From Raffaelea ambrosiae (taxonomy: Eukaryota; Ascomycota; Sordariomycetes; Ophiostomatales; Ophiostomataceae), in contig PCDI01000004.1 in NCBI GenBank assembly GCA_002778195.1, positions 3,446,226 to 3,510,225 of the forward strand: DNA of 64,000 nt, written 5' to 3'. Shown here in pieces: positions 21,139 through 32,500 of the stretch (its first letter is position 1; every line of letters begins with the position of its first letter). The position numbers and the translations under genes were made by a program. The notes beneath the pieces were generated by a model that saw nothing but the letters and a program-made list of their open reading frames with translations, had not been told where the DNA came from and did not search any database.

Positions 21139-24100
21139 ATCCTGACTCTGAGGTCGACACTTTGGGGGGATGGTGGGCGCGACGATACGATTGCGACGGG
21201 TTGGTGGGCTGTCGTGAAGGCTGAAAGAGCAGGGTGGGGGTGGTTGCCAAAGATGATCCTTGGTGCGGGAGAAGCCACAAGACGGAGCAGAAAGCGAGAG
21301 AAAGAAAGAGAGAACAAAAGAGATCAACGAGATTAATGAGATAAACGAGATGGAAGGCGAGGAGGGAGGGGGAGATGGTCAAAGGTAGAATTGAGGGCAA
21401 AGTGGAGAGAGGGGGGGGGGGGAGAGAAACGTTAAAAACAATAATATACGGGCGATTCGTATCAAAGGTGGATGCACCGAAAGAGGCGACGAGAAAACAG
21501 AGCTAAACAACTGAACAGCCAAACAATACGAAACGAAGTCGGCGACAGGCTCGGCGGAGACACAAGTGCACAGTCCAGGGCGCGACCGTTCGAATGGCGA
21601 CGTTACACGTGCAGACCCTTGTTTTTCTTGTCCTTCTCAGCGTGTAGCGGGTTGCGGGGCCGAGCGGATGGAAAGAGACGAGGTGACTAGAGGTGGCTGT
21701 GAGGGCGGCGCGAAGGCGGGTGACTGGGTCTCGTCTCTGTTGTGGTGAGCTCGGGGGTGCGATCCAGTGAAGATGAGTGGCCAAAGGAGACGAACAAGGC
21801 CAGGATGGGAGACAAAGAAAGACTGCAGAGAACACCGGGGAAAAGCCGGGCAACAATAATTGAGACTCGAAAGGATCCGAGCCACTGAACATGCAGAGAG
21901 AGTGAGAATCAAGAGTCTGGGAGCACAACAAAGAAGGGTGGGATCGAGGGAGAAAGAGGGGAGAAAGAGGAAGAACGGAAGCTGGGGGGAGACAGAAAAG
22001 AAAAGCACACACAAAAAATTATGGCCAGAACAACACAGACAGCAGTGGCCCGAGAGACCAGGAATCAATGCATGCTCGGTAATCCGGCCTTGGGCAGCAC
22101 TGTTTGCTGGACAGACGCGAGCCAAAGGCACAATGCACACACGAATGCACAGAAACGCACACACAAATGCAGACGTGCAGGGAGGGGGGAAGATGGAAGG
22201 CTGGCGTGCCCCGGCCACCCTGCAGGAGCAATAGTCGCGGCAATAATATCACCAGGGTGTCCGTCTGGTGTATGCGGGCAACCGTTTTTACTGTGGCAGG
22301 TGGACTGTGGCCACTGACGAGCAACTAGTCGTTAGTTTGCGACCGGTGGTCTGCGACGGGTAGTCTGCAACGGGCAGTCTGCAACGGGGAGCCTGCGACG
22401 GTGTTACTGTTGTGGCCTGTGACTCTCTTTGACGGCTATCTGTGGGTTGTGGCCTGTGGTCCCCGACCAGCGAGAGATGACGACAGAGGTCGGCTCTCGA
22501 ATAGTTCGTCCGACCGAAAGACAGAAAGCGGCCAAGCGTCCCAGGCTCTAGCAAGAGCCGCAATGAGCAAAGAACGCCAGCGAAACAGCCTTGGCGGGCC
22601 TCCCACGATCTAAGAAGCAGACGGGGCGGGTGGGGCGCCAGTATCGTGAGCCCTGGGGCGCTGGTTGGTGGTGGGAGGGCTGTTTTATTGCTTCCTCTTT
22701 TCAGGCTCGGTCCGTGGCTAGGATGGACGGACAGCCAGTCGACAGGACGGCCAGTCTGCGCAGGATCCAGTGTGCCGCAGTAATCCTCAGAACAGGGCTT
22801 CTGCTTCAGCGTTGGTATCACTCCGGGAACAGACCACTGTAGGATTTGGGGCAAGGGCAAAACAAACACTAGGCTAATAGCGAGCAGTGAGATGCGGTAT
22901 GCGATGCCGAGCCCAGAGAGGCCCATGCAGGAAGACCCGAGCAACATGCAGACCAGACGGACCAATAGCCGGGCCCTGTCACAGGGGGGCTTGCGACGGC
23001 CAGCGCCGGCTGATTGGCTGTTCGTACCAAGAGAGCAGAGCTCCAGTCCTGATGCCCCCCCTCATCGACGACTACCAGAACAGCCGTCGGTGATGGTGGT
23101 GGCTTGGTCGCGCAGCAGAGTCGCCACTTGTCGGGTAGCCATATGACCCCCCCTGGTCTCTCTGACCTAACCCTTTTGCCCACCTCCCCAAACACAAGCG
23201 TGAGCGGCACATGGCGGCGGCGGCCGTTGGCCAACCAGCGCGGGGCGTGCGAACGGCGGAGAAAAAAGGTCTCCTGCTGGGTCGCTGCTCGTTAGTCAGA
23301 GAAGAGAGAGCATCATAAGCCCGTATCTCACATAGTACTCGTACATAGGTACTGTTCAGTTGTGCACCGGTGATCAACCATTATTGGCCTGCGCCACGGC
23401 CTGCTTTGTGGTCTGCCTGAGTGGTCTGCCGTCCAAAGAAACCATCACAGCATCTGTTACTGCGTCCAGCCGAAAGCCCTGTCTGCCCGCCAAAACACGA
23501 GACATTGCAGAGAGACATGCAGACGCAGGAGGCCCCGCTGGAGCACTCCTTGCAGCCGTCGTGCATTGGGAAACGAACTGGCCCGTGGGTCTCTTGCCTG
23601 TGCGCGCGATTTTGCAGGAGAGAGCTCGAGGTCCGTCCCCGAACGAGGGCCCACTTGGAGTGTGGGCTGCGCTGTTTCGCTGATGTCTTGCAGAACTATG
23701 CCTATGCGAAGCTCCAGATGGACCTCTATCTGGGGTCCGCGGGGGGCGAGGGGGGGTTCTGGACCACCCCGTGGCCAGCCGCCATCACAACAATCTGCTT
23801 GCTGCGCCTCGACGAAACGACAGCCACAATCTATACAGCCGCAGACCTCGTGAAAACGTCAAGAGGCGTGGCGACCTGAAGAGGTCTAGAAGGCTATTCG
23901 GAATCTTGAAAATTCGGCTCTTGTTCGTGTTCGTTGCAGATTTTTGTTATTGTTTTTTGATTTTTTTTTTGAGATGTTCTCTGTCATATTTTTGATTGTG
24001 AATGCTCATGCAATACAGCATGCATAGGGAAGGAGTGGACGACGACTCTTTTGCCCTCGTCGGGAAGGCGCAACCCAACGCACAGTTCGAGCACACTTTA

Positions 24101-25685
24101 CGAGAGGGCGAGTTTCCTACACCGTATCTTCTTTCTCTGTGCTGCTCCTTCCTTTTTTGCCATCCTGTGTGCCCACCTCCTTCCTTGAATATTTGGCAGC
24201 AACAAATATGAAGCGAAAAGAGAAAGAGCGGCCTGAAAAAGCGACCCGGAGGCGGTCACAAAACGAGGCCAATGGTCTGGCAGGATTGATTATTAGCGGG
24301 CCGTACTTTGAGGCCGTGACCCCACAGTTTTTCCCGCCTGTAAGTACTCATCAAATATTGCAGCAACTAACTAGCAGAGACACTGGATTCATTGATGTGC
24401 TCGACCAAGTTTTCCATGTCCACCCCCTTTATTTCATGACAGGGCCCTAGTCTGCGAAGCGTCGCGGTTAATACCATCATGCAGCTTGTCTCAGCTTCAG
24501 TTTCTAGTTTTTTTTTTGTTTTTTTTTTGCATATCTTGTTGCCTGGAGAAACTGCTGCAGCCCGCGGTTCCGCCCATGCACAAAAGAGGGCGGCCGCAAA
24601 AACAGGCTGCAAAAACAGGCCAAGTATGCCGGCCTATGCAGAGTGCTTTTTTGATCCCCTGGCTGTTATTCATTTCCCTGCGTCGTAGGCGACTGAGCTG
24701 GATGACCGGAAGTGCCGAGAGGGGAGGAAAACGGAGAAAGAGGAGAAACTCCAGGGCATTGGAACAGAAAAGAAGACAGAGAGTGAGCCAGAGAGAAGAC
24801 GATATACGAGACACGAAGACAGAGTGAAGCCGACAAGATAAAACACAAGACCGAAAGACAAGAAAGAACGCAGAATCGGGAATCTGTCAACCCACAAGGA
24901 ATGGTTGGGCACGAACACAGAGTAGAAAAACGAGGCGCCTCGGCAGGCTCCGTGTTGACCAAACCAGAGCCAGTCATGTGGCACGCATTGTTTCTCTTCG
25001 GGTAGCAGTAGGCAGCAGCAATTCTTGAGACAAGCGGTAAAGTTTGAGCGACAAGGAGATTATTAGACGACATACCCCTGACCGAGCTGAGTCCTCGTAC
25101 AGGGCCATCCCTGATGAGGGTCATGTATCGTACTATGTAGCAGAGTCAGGCCTTGCATCGGAAAGAAGATAGCATGACTCTCCGCAGTGGCACGACGGAG
25201 GGTGGGATGTGCATGCTGTAGACACAAACAATGCTACTAGCAACGCCTCGGAAAGTCTCGTTTACATCTTGGGAGCAGAGCGCTGCTGTACAACTGAGAA
25301 TGGACAACATCGCGGGACGAAAACTAGTATAGGTGCACAGCATTACGGGCAAAAACATGAACAAAAAAATATGCATATCGTTCGTACGTATCTCAAGGTC
25401 CAAAGAAGATAACCAGTTGTAATTTTTTATAATCCGTAAAATGCCTGTACACTATCAAATAAAAAAAAGTAAGATGCTAAGTGTTAACCATCTGCCGCCG
25501 GTGACTCCGAGTCGGCGAGTCTTGTGCAAATCAGTGAACTTCACAGTGAGTTGTCAGAAATGTCTGCCTGACTGATCAGTTGTATGCGGTTTCGCCTCAC
25601 AACATGCTTTCTGTGTATAAATCCCCCCTGTGACTCTTTCCATTGCCCCCCCCATTCACATTGGCTCACGCTCTCTCTTTCTCTC
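21139..25685. other. About 4.5 kb without a supportable gene
   Basis: This stretch lies upstream of the Arg/Asp-rich gene and beyond the 3' end of Utp8. Open frames of up to 225 codons exist on both strands, but their translations are Cys/Ser/Arg-rich without domains. Features seen: a purine-rich tract on the plus strand (about 21270-21430, including a G run), further purine-rich sequence (21780-22020), a 14-bp tandem repeat (22333-22402), and T-rich tracts (23945-23972, 24505-24530). It may hold a long 5' leader, a non-coding RNA or decayed sequence; none can be chosen from sequence alone. Confidence 0.5.
22333..22402. repeat. 14-bp tandem repeat, five degenerate copies
   Basis: The consensus is TAGTCTGCAACGGG. 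Copies begin at 22333, 22347, 22361, 22375 and 22389, each exactly 14 bases long and differing from the consensus at a few positions. It lies in the gene-poor stretch. Confidence 0.85.
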
Positions 25686-28600
25686 TTACAACAAAGCAAC
25701 CTGGTCCAGCGTGTACTCCCCAATCTTCTTGCTAGTCAGGTGGCCCAGTTCACGCTTCGACCGCTTCAGCACCTCACCGCCCAGCGTCACCTTGGTGGCC
25801 GCGATGTCGGCGTGCCGCGGCAGGTTCACTGGCGCCCGCAGACCCAGAGGCAGCATCCCTCCCACGGGACCCTGTGCCGACACCAGCGCGCCCGCTTCGC
25901 CGATGCGTGTAGGCCTGACCTTGTCCTCGCTGTCGTCACCGCCGGCCACAGCCCGCGCCGCCGCCACCGCCGCCGCCGCTTCCATCTTCTGCACACCGGT
26001 CGCGTACCGCACGGCCTCCCCGATCAGCCCGCGCAGGTACAGCGCCTCCTGCACGCCCTCGAGCGCAGCACTGACCTGCCACTTGAGCGACGCGAAGAAA
26101 TCCTGCGGCGCCGCTTCGCCATTGTCCGCAACGCCGGCAACCTCGTCGTCGATCAGCCACTCGCCCGGCCGGACAGCATCGATGCACCGGCACAGAAGAT
26201 CGGCGATGAGGCGGACGCTGTAGTCGAGGGGCGTGGCAGAGTCGCCAGGCAGGTTGGCGGCCCCGCTGGTCGCCACAGCAGGTCCTTCGCCCTCTTCCTC
26301 CCCTCCCATATCCACGTACCGCGTAGCCCAGCCCTGGTCCACCAGCTGCTTCCGCAGAACCTCGATCAGCGACCGAATCTCGTCCGTCTTGAAAATGCGG
26401 CGCAGCGCCTGGACGGTGGTTACGGGAGGGCAGCTGCCGAGTTTGCCAATGGCAATGTCGAGCGCAAGATCACGCGGGTCGTTCTCAACCTGCTGCAAGA
26501 AGTACTCGGCCAGGTGGAGCTGCTGGTCGAGTTGGTCGAGTTCGTTCTCCTGCGGGACAGCAGCAGCAGTAGCAGGAGAAGATGGCTTGACACTGGAGTC
26601 TTCTTTCCCGTCCCCGTCCATGTCCTCGTCGTCGTCGTCGTTGTGGGCGCCGTTGGTGAGCAGTAGTGGTGTCTTCTCGGCACGGGACGCGTCGGCCACC
26701 AACTCGAGACTCCGCATGAGCAGCAGGATGGCGCTCAGGAGCTCCGTAGCACTCAGCTTCGTAGCGTAGAGCCACCGGAGCAGCAGGTCCAGGCTGGGGT
26801 CCACACCGGCCAGCACGATGGGCAGAGACTCGCCGACAAAGAGGTCGGTGTCGTCCATGCCCTGTAGGGACGGCCGCAGAGCCGAGAGGGTGTTGGAAAC
26901 AGACAGGTGGCCCGCGTCCACGAGGTAATTCAGAATGTTGCTCGTAGGCAGCTTGCAGACAAGGCGCAGCGAACTGCTTGGTTGTGGCTGCTCGACAGCC
27001 AGCACGCAGCTGATCGCGTACACGATCCACCGGCGGTCGGCTTCGGGGTACTTGTCCCGTCTTGTGGGCGCGGTGCCCAGACCATTGGCCTTGTCAGCAG
27101 CAGCATCCTCCCCGGCGCCCGTCTCTCCGTTTGTGGTCCCATTTGTCAAAGGACGGGCGTCGTCGGCGTCGTCGTGGGTCTCCTCAGCTGCCTCCGCGTC
27201 AGCATTGTTGTTGTCGAGAGGCCGTTCCCAGCGCCACTCTGTCAAATCCTGGATGCCGAACTTCTCGGCCAGGAAGTCGTCAAAGCCGGCGACATTGCCA
27301 TCCTCGAGTAGTTTGTCCGCCTTCTGGACGTCCTCCCAGTACTGCGCCAGGTATGTGGCTGACACGGTGCCTGGAACACAGGCGTTGTCCGGAGGAAAAC
27401 TGTCTTTGCCCTCCAGCAACACTTCCGTGTTCTGAATAGGCTGGCCCACACCACGACCGATTGAGTCGATGAGGAGGCCGTCGGCGCGGCGCTTTCTGCT
27501 TCTGGCCTTGGGCGGCTCGAGCTGGACGGCCACAAGGTTGCTGTCCACCACGGCAATTGCAAGCTCCAACTGCGAGAAGAACAGGAAAAAAGAGGAGGAC
27601 GAGGTGTCCACCGCCTGGCCTTCCTCGGTATGGATATCCACAGTGGTGGACGCCTGGAGCGACTTGAAAATCGGGTTGTATACAGCGAATGCCGCCGGCG
27701 TCGCAGCAAGGACGCTCGACTTGGACAGGCGCAAGAAGGACGTCGTGCCCGGGATCGACATGTGGCTCACAATGCGCGGGATACTCCGCGAGAGGTCGTA
27801 AGAAACAATCGTCTCATTTTCGAGGGAGAAGAGGGAGCCCGAGGGCATGTCCAGCCGGTAGAGAGGCCGGGCGGTGTCGTGGCCGTTGGCGGTGTCCACG
27901 GCAGGGAGGCGGATGCTGTGCACCTGGACCAGATTGTTGGTGCCGGCTGGGTTGGGGTCGACGGCCAAGACGTGAAGGTAGCGAGAAACACCGGCCTGGC
28001 CGCCCGATGTATGGGTGATGATCGTCAGCAAATCCGGGTTGAAGCCATCGGCCTCGATCTTGAGCGGGAAGACGCCCATCAGGTACTCGTCGCCGAGAGC
28101 CAGGCCCTTGAGAACGTCGGTGGCTGGGCCCAGCTGGGCAAAGTCCACGTGGACAACAGAGCCCCGCGGAAGCACATCCTGCGACAGCTTGGACAGCTGT
28201 GCCTTGTATTTCGCCTTGAGTGTCTCGCCGTTGAAGCAGGTCACCTGGCCCTCCTTGTCGACGGCGAGCAGGTCCGGCGCAGCCAGCGGTGGCGGACCCG
28301 CGCCGGCCACGCTCGTAGAGGAGACCCCAGTGGATGGGGAAGTTGCGGTGGCCAGGAAGATGACCTCGCTGGACCGTCCCAGGCTCGTGGTCACGGTCGA
28401 GGACGAGGTGGCTGCAGAGGATTCGACGGTGTCTTTGAAGAGGGACAGCTTGCGGGCGGGCTCGCGGGTGGCTACATAGGTGTATCGTGCAAACTCCGAG
28501 TTTTTGCCGGCCGCAGCCCGGATGCGTACCGAGCAGGGAGGGCAGGAAAACTTTGCTTGCGGAGGAATAGGATAGGATGTGATCAATCGAGAGCCGGCGA

Positions 28601-28867
28601 TCTGCAGAAGATTGGGTTAGTATTGGGCGCCACAGAAAAAGACAAAAAAATACACAGCGAAACGAGGAGCGGGGAGCAGATACGCACATCGTGGAGGTTG
28701 ACCGACTCGCCGTCAATGCCCACGACCACCTCGGGCCGTCTTCTCTTCTTTGCGCCTGGCCGCTGCCCATAGACTTCGCCCACGACACTTTTGCCGTCTG
28801 GCTGCGTGACTGATCTGGGCAGACTGGCCAGGACGTATGGCTTTTGTATGTGGTAGTTGGACGCCAT
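25686..28867 (-). CDS. UTP8: Utp8-like U3 snoRNP / t-UTP component for 18S rRNA processing
   Basis: There are two exons, 28867-28688 and 28601-25686 on the minus strand, with an 86-bp intron (GTGCGT...CTGCAG); the product is 1031 aa. The N-terminus (MASNYHIQKPYVLASLPR), then RPEVVVGIDGESVNLHD, spliced to IAGSRLITSYPIPPQAKF and SCPPCSVRI, matches the fungal Utp8 family as I know it. In yeast Utp8 belongs to the t-UTP/UtpA subcomplex that starts 90S pre-ribosome assembly in the nucleolus and has also been linked to tRNA export. The middle holds acidic, low-complexity linkers (EDMDGDGKED), and the C-terminal part is helical. At 1031 aa it is longer than the yeast protein (about 710 aa), as filamentous-fungal members often are. 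Confidence 0.8.
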
Positions 28868-29515
28868 TGTAGACCTGTGTGTGAAGCTCTGGCTATACGA
28901 GAGCTGTGTGGTCCACGAATGAAATCGACTGTCGCGATACTTTTTTTGCCTAGCAGAGTTGAAGAGGTGCTATCGACGAAAAGCTTCACATAAAAATTAT
29001 GGGCGGCAGAAAAAAAAAAAGTTCACCGACAAAAAGTTGTTAGTGGGCTCCATAGAGTTCAATCAATCGCAGTAAGCACAGTAATCCAGGACACAACACT
29101 GTGATTGGACACTGTTAAGCGGGGAAGCACGTGCCTCAGCGTCTGACTGCCCCCACCTATCCCAGGTCCAACGCGCTTTACACGCTGCGTGAGGTAGGAC
29201 GCGCTATAACGCGCCGCTGAGAAAAAGGGCAGTTGCCTCCACTTGGAAGTTCCAAAGCAACGACGAGCCTGTTCTGCGAAAAAAAGACCGGGCTGTGCAT
29301 GTCTCTCCCTCCAACTTCGCAGACGGCATTGCATTGATCCTCTCTGCAACTTACGGCCAAAAGAACATGAAAACGCCCTAAAGCCAGCTACAGCAGCCTG
29401 ACAGGACATCCAGCAAGGGGGCGGGCAGAGAGTGCGGAGCGGCGAGGTAAGAGAGAGCAATACGGGAAGAATCCACAAGACAGCACACGGCTGACAAGAT
29501 AGACTGTGCAGATCT
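28868..29515. promoter_or_regulatory. Shared divergent promoter region of Utp8 and Elg1
   Basis: These 648 bp separate two divergent start codons. Three ACGCG words sit within 43 bp (29171-29175, 29199-29203, 29209-29213), about 300-345 bp before the Elg1 ATG, in the pattern of MluI cell-cycle boxes. That the genes share the region is seen; regulation by MBF is inferred. Confidence 0.4.
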
Positions 29516-32500
29516 ATGTCGTCTGCAGCAGTTGTTGCGATGGCCAGCGAGCCTCCGGCCGGCCAGCCGACCAAGCTGCACCCGCTCTTTGCAGCGAGGA
29601 AACCGACTCCCCAAAGGCAGAGCAGCGACGAGAACGAGATCCCGAAGGCCGAACCCGCAGCTGAGCTCGAAACCAAGCCAACACCAGTGCCCGAGACGAA
29701 GCCGGAAGATGCGTCGACCACAATATACCCTCTGTTCTCTGTGGTTGCCCGGGTGGAGGAGCCGGGGATGAAGGGGCCGCCAAGCCTCCAACGACAGAGC
29801 ACGCCCGAGGCTGAGAAGAAACGGAAACCAGATGATGGGCGTGGAGGTGATACAGACGGAGTCCAGGAAGGCCAGAAACATGAAAGGCCACTGAAAAAGC
29901 AAAAGGCGTCTCCGACGGCGAACAGCATAGCAAACCACTTTGTGCGGCAGAGTGTGGGCGTGGCTGAGCCTTCACCGGCAGCCTCGCCTGCACCAACAGA
30001 GGCAGAAGAGTCCACTGTCTCAGAAGAAACTGGGAAGATTCTGCCACCACCGCCGTCTTCTGTCATGTCCGAGAAGCAGAAGACTTTGCCGCCTCCCCCA
30101 TCCGCCGTCCTCGGCAGTCTTCCCGATGCCGGCCCAGACGGCGCACCGCCAGCTGTTCCGATCGAGAGTCAGACAACACCAACACCTACACCACCAAAGC
30201 GGCTTCTTTTGTTCAACCCCAAAACAGGAACGATCGGATCGCCGCCCAAGCCGAAAGAGACGCCGCCCGCCGAGCCGAGGCCCAGGGGCCGGCCAAGAAA
30301 GAAGCCGCCATCGCTCATTGTGACTGCAAAGTATGGGCTGCACGACGAAGCAGCCAGGCAACAGCTGGCGGCAAGGATCAACGACATGCTGGCGGGCAGG
30401 GTGCGCAAGTTCCCTCTGCCGCCACTCGAAGAGCCGAAGTCGACGACGAAAAGGGGTGTCAAAACAGCCAAGGTCACCATCGTGGAGCCCAAAGCAACAG
30501 CCAGCGCGGCTACGCCAAAGGCGAATGGAGCCCCCCCAAAGTCAACACATCCCTTCTTCACGGGTGGACTCCAGAAGGGGGCGCTGGCCAGCTCCTCTCC
30601 GGGCGATGCAGACAACAAGTCGAAGGGTTCATCCCCTGCTGGTCCGGGGGGTGGCGCCAAATATTACACTTCGACGCCGTGCTCGCCTAAGCGGCAACGT
30701 GTGGCGGCAGCGCCGTCTGGCTTCCGGATGCCACAGTTTGGCATGAAGAACGGCATTTTGCGGGTGCCCGGCGCATGCCAGCCGGCGTGGCCATGGAAGG
30801 GCGCTGTGCATGTGCACCCAGAGGAGACATCCCAGGCTGCAGCTGCGGGCGCTGTGTCGCAGGAAACGCCAAAGTCTCTGCCCAAGATCGACCTGCCACT
30901 GAGGAAAAGAAAGGGAAACGCCGTGGAGCTGCGGCGGGGCGAGTCGGTCTTGGAGAGGACGGCGCAGAGGCTGAATGTCGTGACGGTGCTGGACAACATA
31001 CGAAGTGCCAATCTGGAGGACTTCCAGCCGCCGCCGGCAGAGCTGCGGCTCCCGCAGAAGTATGTGGAGAGTGGACGCCGACTGCAGCGGCGCGTGGCCC
31101 CCGAGCTCCGGACAGACCACCCAGGCTTGCAGGCGCTATTCGACTCGCTGCCGACGAGCCTGTCGGCGTTCGACCAGTACCAATGCGAGTCGCTGAGTTG
31201 GGCACAGAAGTACGCGCCGGCGCGCGCGGTCGAAGTTCTGCAGACGGGGCGCGAACCACAGATGCTCCGAGACTGGCTTGCTGCTCTGAAAGTGGTCTCG
31301 GTGGACACCGGCCCCGGCGATGGCGCGGCCGCACCGTCGACCACGAAAGGATCGTCCCGGGCGCCCAAGAAGCGGCGGAAGAAGAACAAGCTGGACGGCT
31401 TCATCGTGTCGAGCGACGACGAGGACGACGACATGGGCGACACGTCGGACGCGGAGCTGGACTGGTCGGCGAGCGGCAAGTACGGGCTGCAGAAGTCGAC
31501 GGTGATCCGGTCGGGCGAGCTGAACGGGCGCGAAGGTGCTAGGCTCACCAACGCGCTGGTGATCAGCGGCCCGCACGGGTGCGGCAAGACGGCGGCGGTG
31601 TATGCAGTGGCCAAGGAGTTGGGGTTTTCCGTGTTTGAGATCAATGCCAGCAGCCGGCGGAGCGGACGCGACGTGATTGACCGGATTGGCGACATGACGC
31701 GGAACCACATGGTGCAGCACAAGCAGAAGCAGAAGCAGAAGGACTTTTTTGGGGGGGGTGGGCAGCAGCCGGCCGGCGAGGCGGACGACGAGACCGCGAC
31801 CGACGGGCCGGGCGAAGGCGACGACAAGGAGGTCGACGACGAGGTGGCCAGCGGAAAGCAAGCGACCATGAATGCCTTCTTCAAGCCCAAGACGACGAGC
31901 AGCAGCAGCAGCAGCGGCGGCAGCAACGGCAGCACAGCACCAGCCAAGCGGGGCCGCAAGCCGAAGCAGAGCAGCGAATCTGCAGCCTCACCCAACGGAG
32001 GCAATGGAGGAGCCAATGGCGGAGCCAGTGGCGGAACCAATGGCGGAACCAGTGGAACAGCCAAGTCTGCAGGCTCGCCGCAGAGCCAGAAGCAGTCGCT
32101 CATTCTGCTGGAGGAGGCAGACCTGCTCTACGAAGAGGACAAGCAGTTCTGGACGACGGTCATGGGCCTGGTGGTGCAGTCGAAGCGGCCGTTTGTCATC
32201 ACCTGCAACGACGAGACGCTCGTGCCGCTGGCCAGTCTGCGGCTGCATGCCATTCTGCGGTTTTCGCCGCCGCCGGCCGACGCGGCCGTCGACCGTCTGC
32301 TTCTGGTGGCCGCCAGCGAGGGCCACTGGCTGCCGCGCGCTGCGGCCGAGACGCTGTTCACCGCGCGGGACGCCGACATGCGCGCGGCGCTGCAAGAGCT
32401 GCAGTTCTGGTGCCAGATCGGGGTGGGCGACCAGCGGGGCGGGTTCGACTGGTTCCAGCCGCGGTGGCCGGCGGGCGTCGACCTGGACGACGAACAGCAG

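Noticed and set aside
22288..22965. 225-codon minus-strand open frame in the gene-free block
   Set aside because: It spans the 14-bp tandem array and has no recognisable motif or splice partner.
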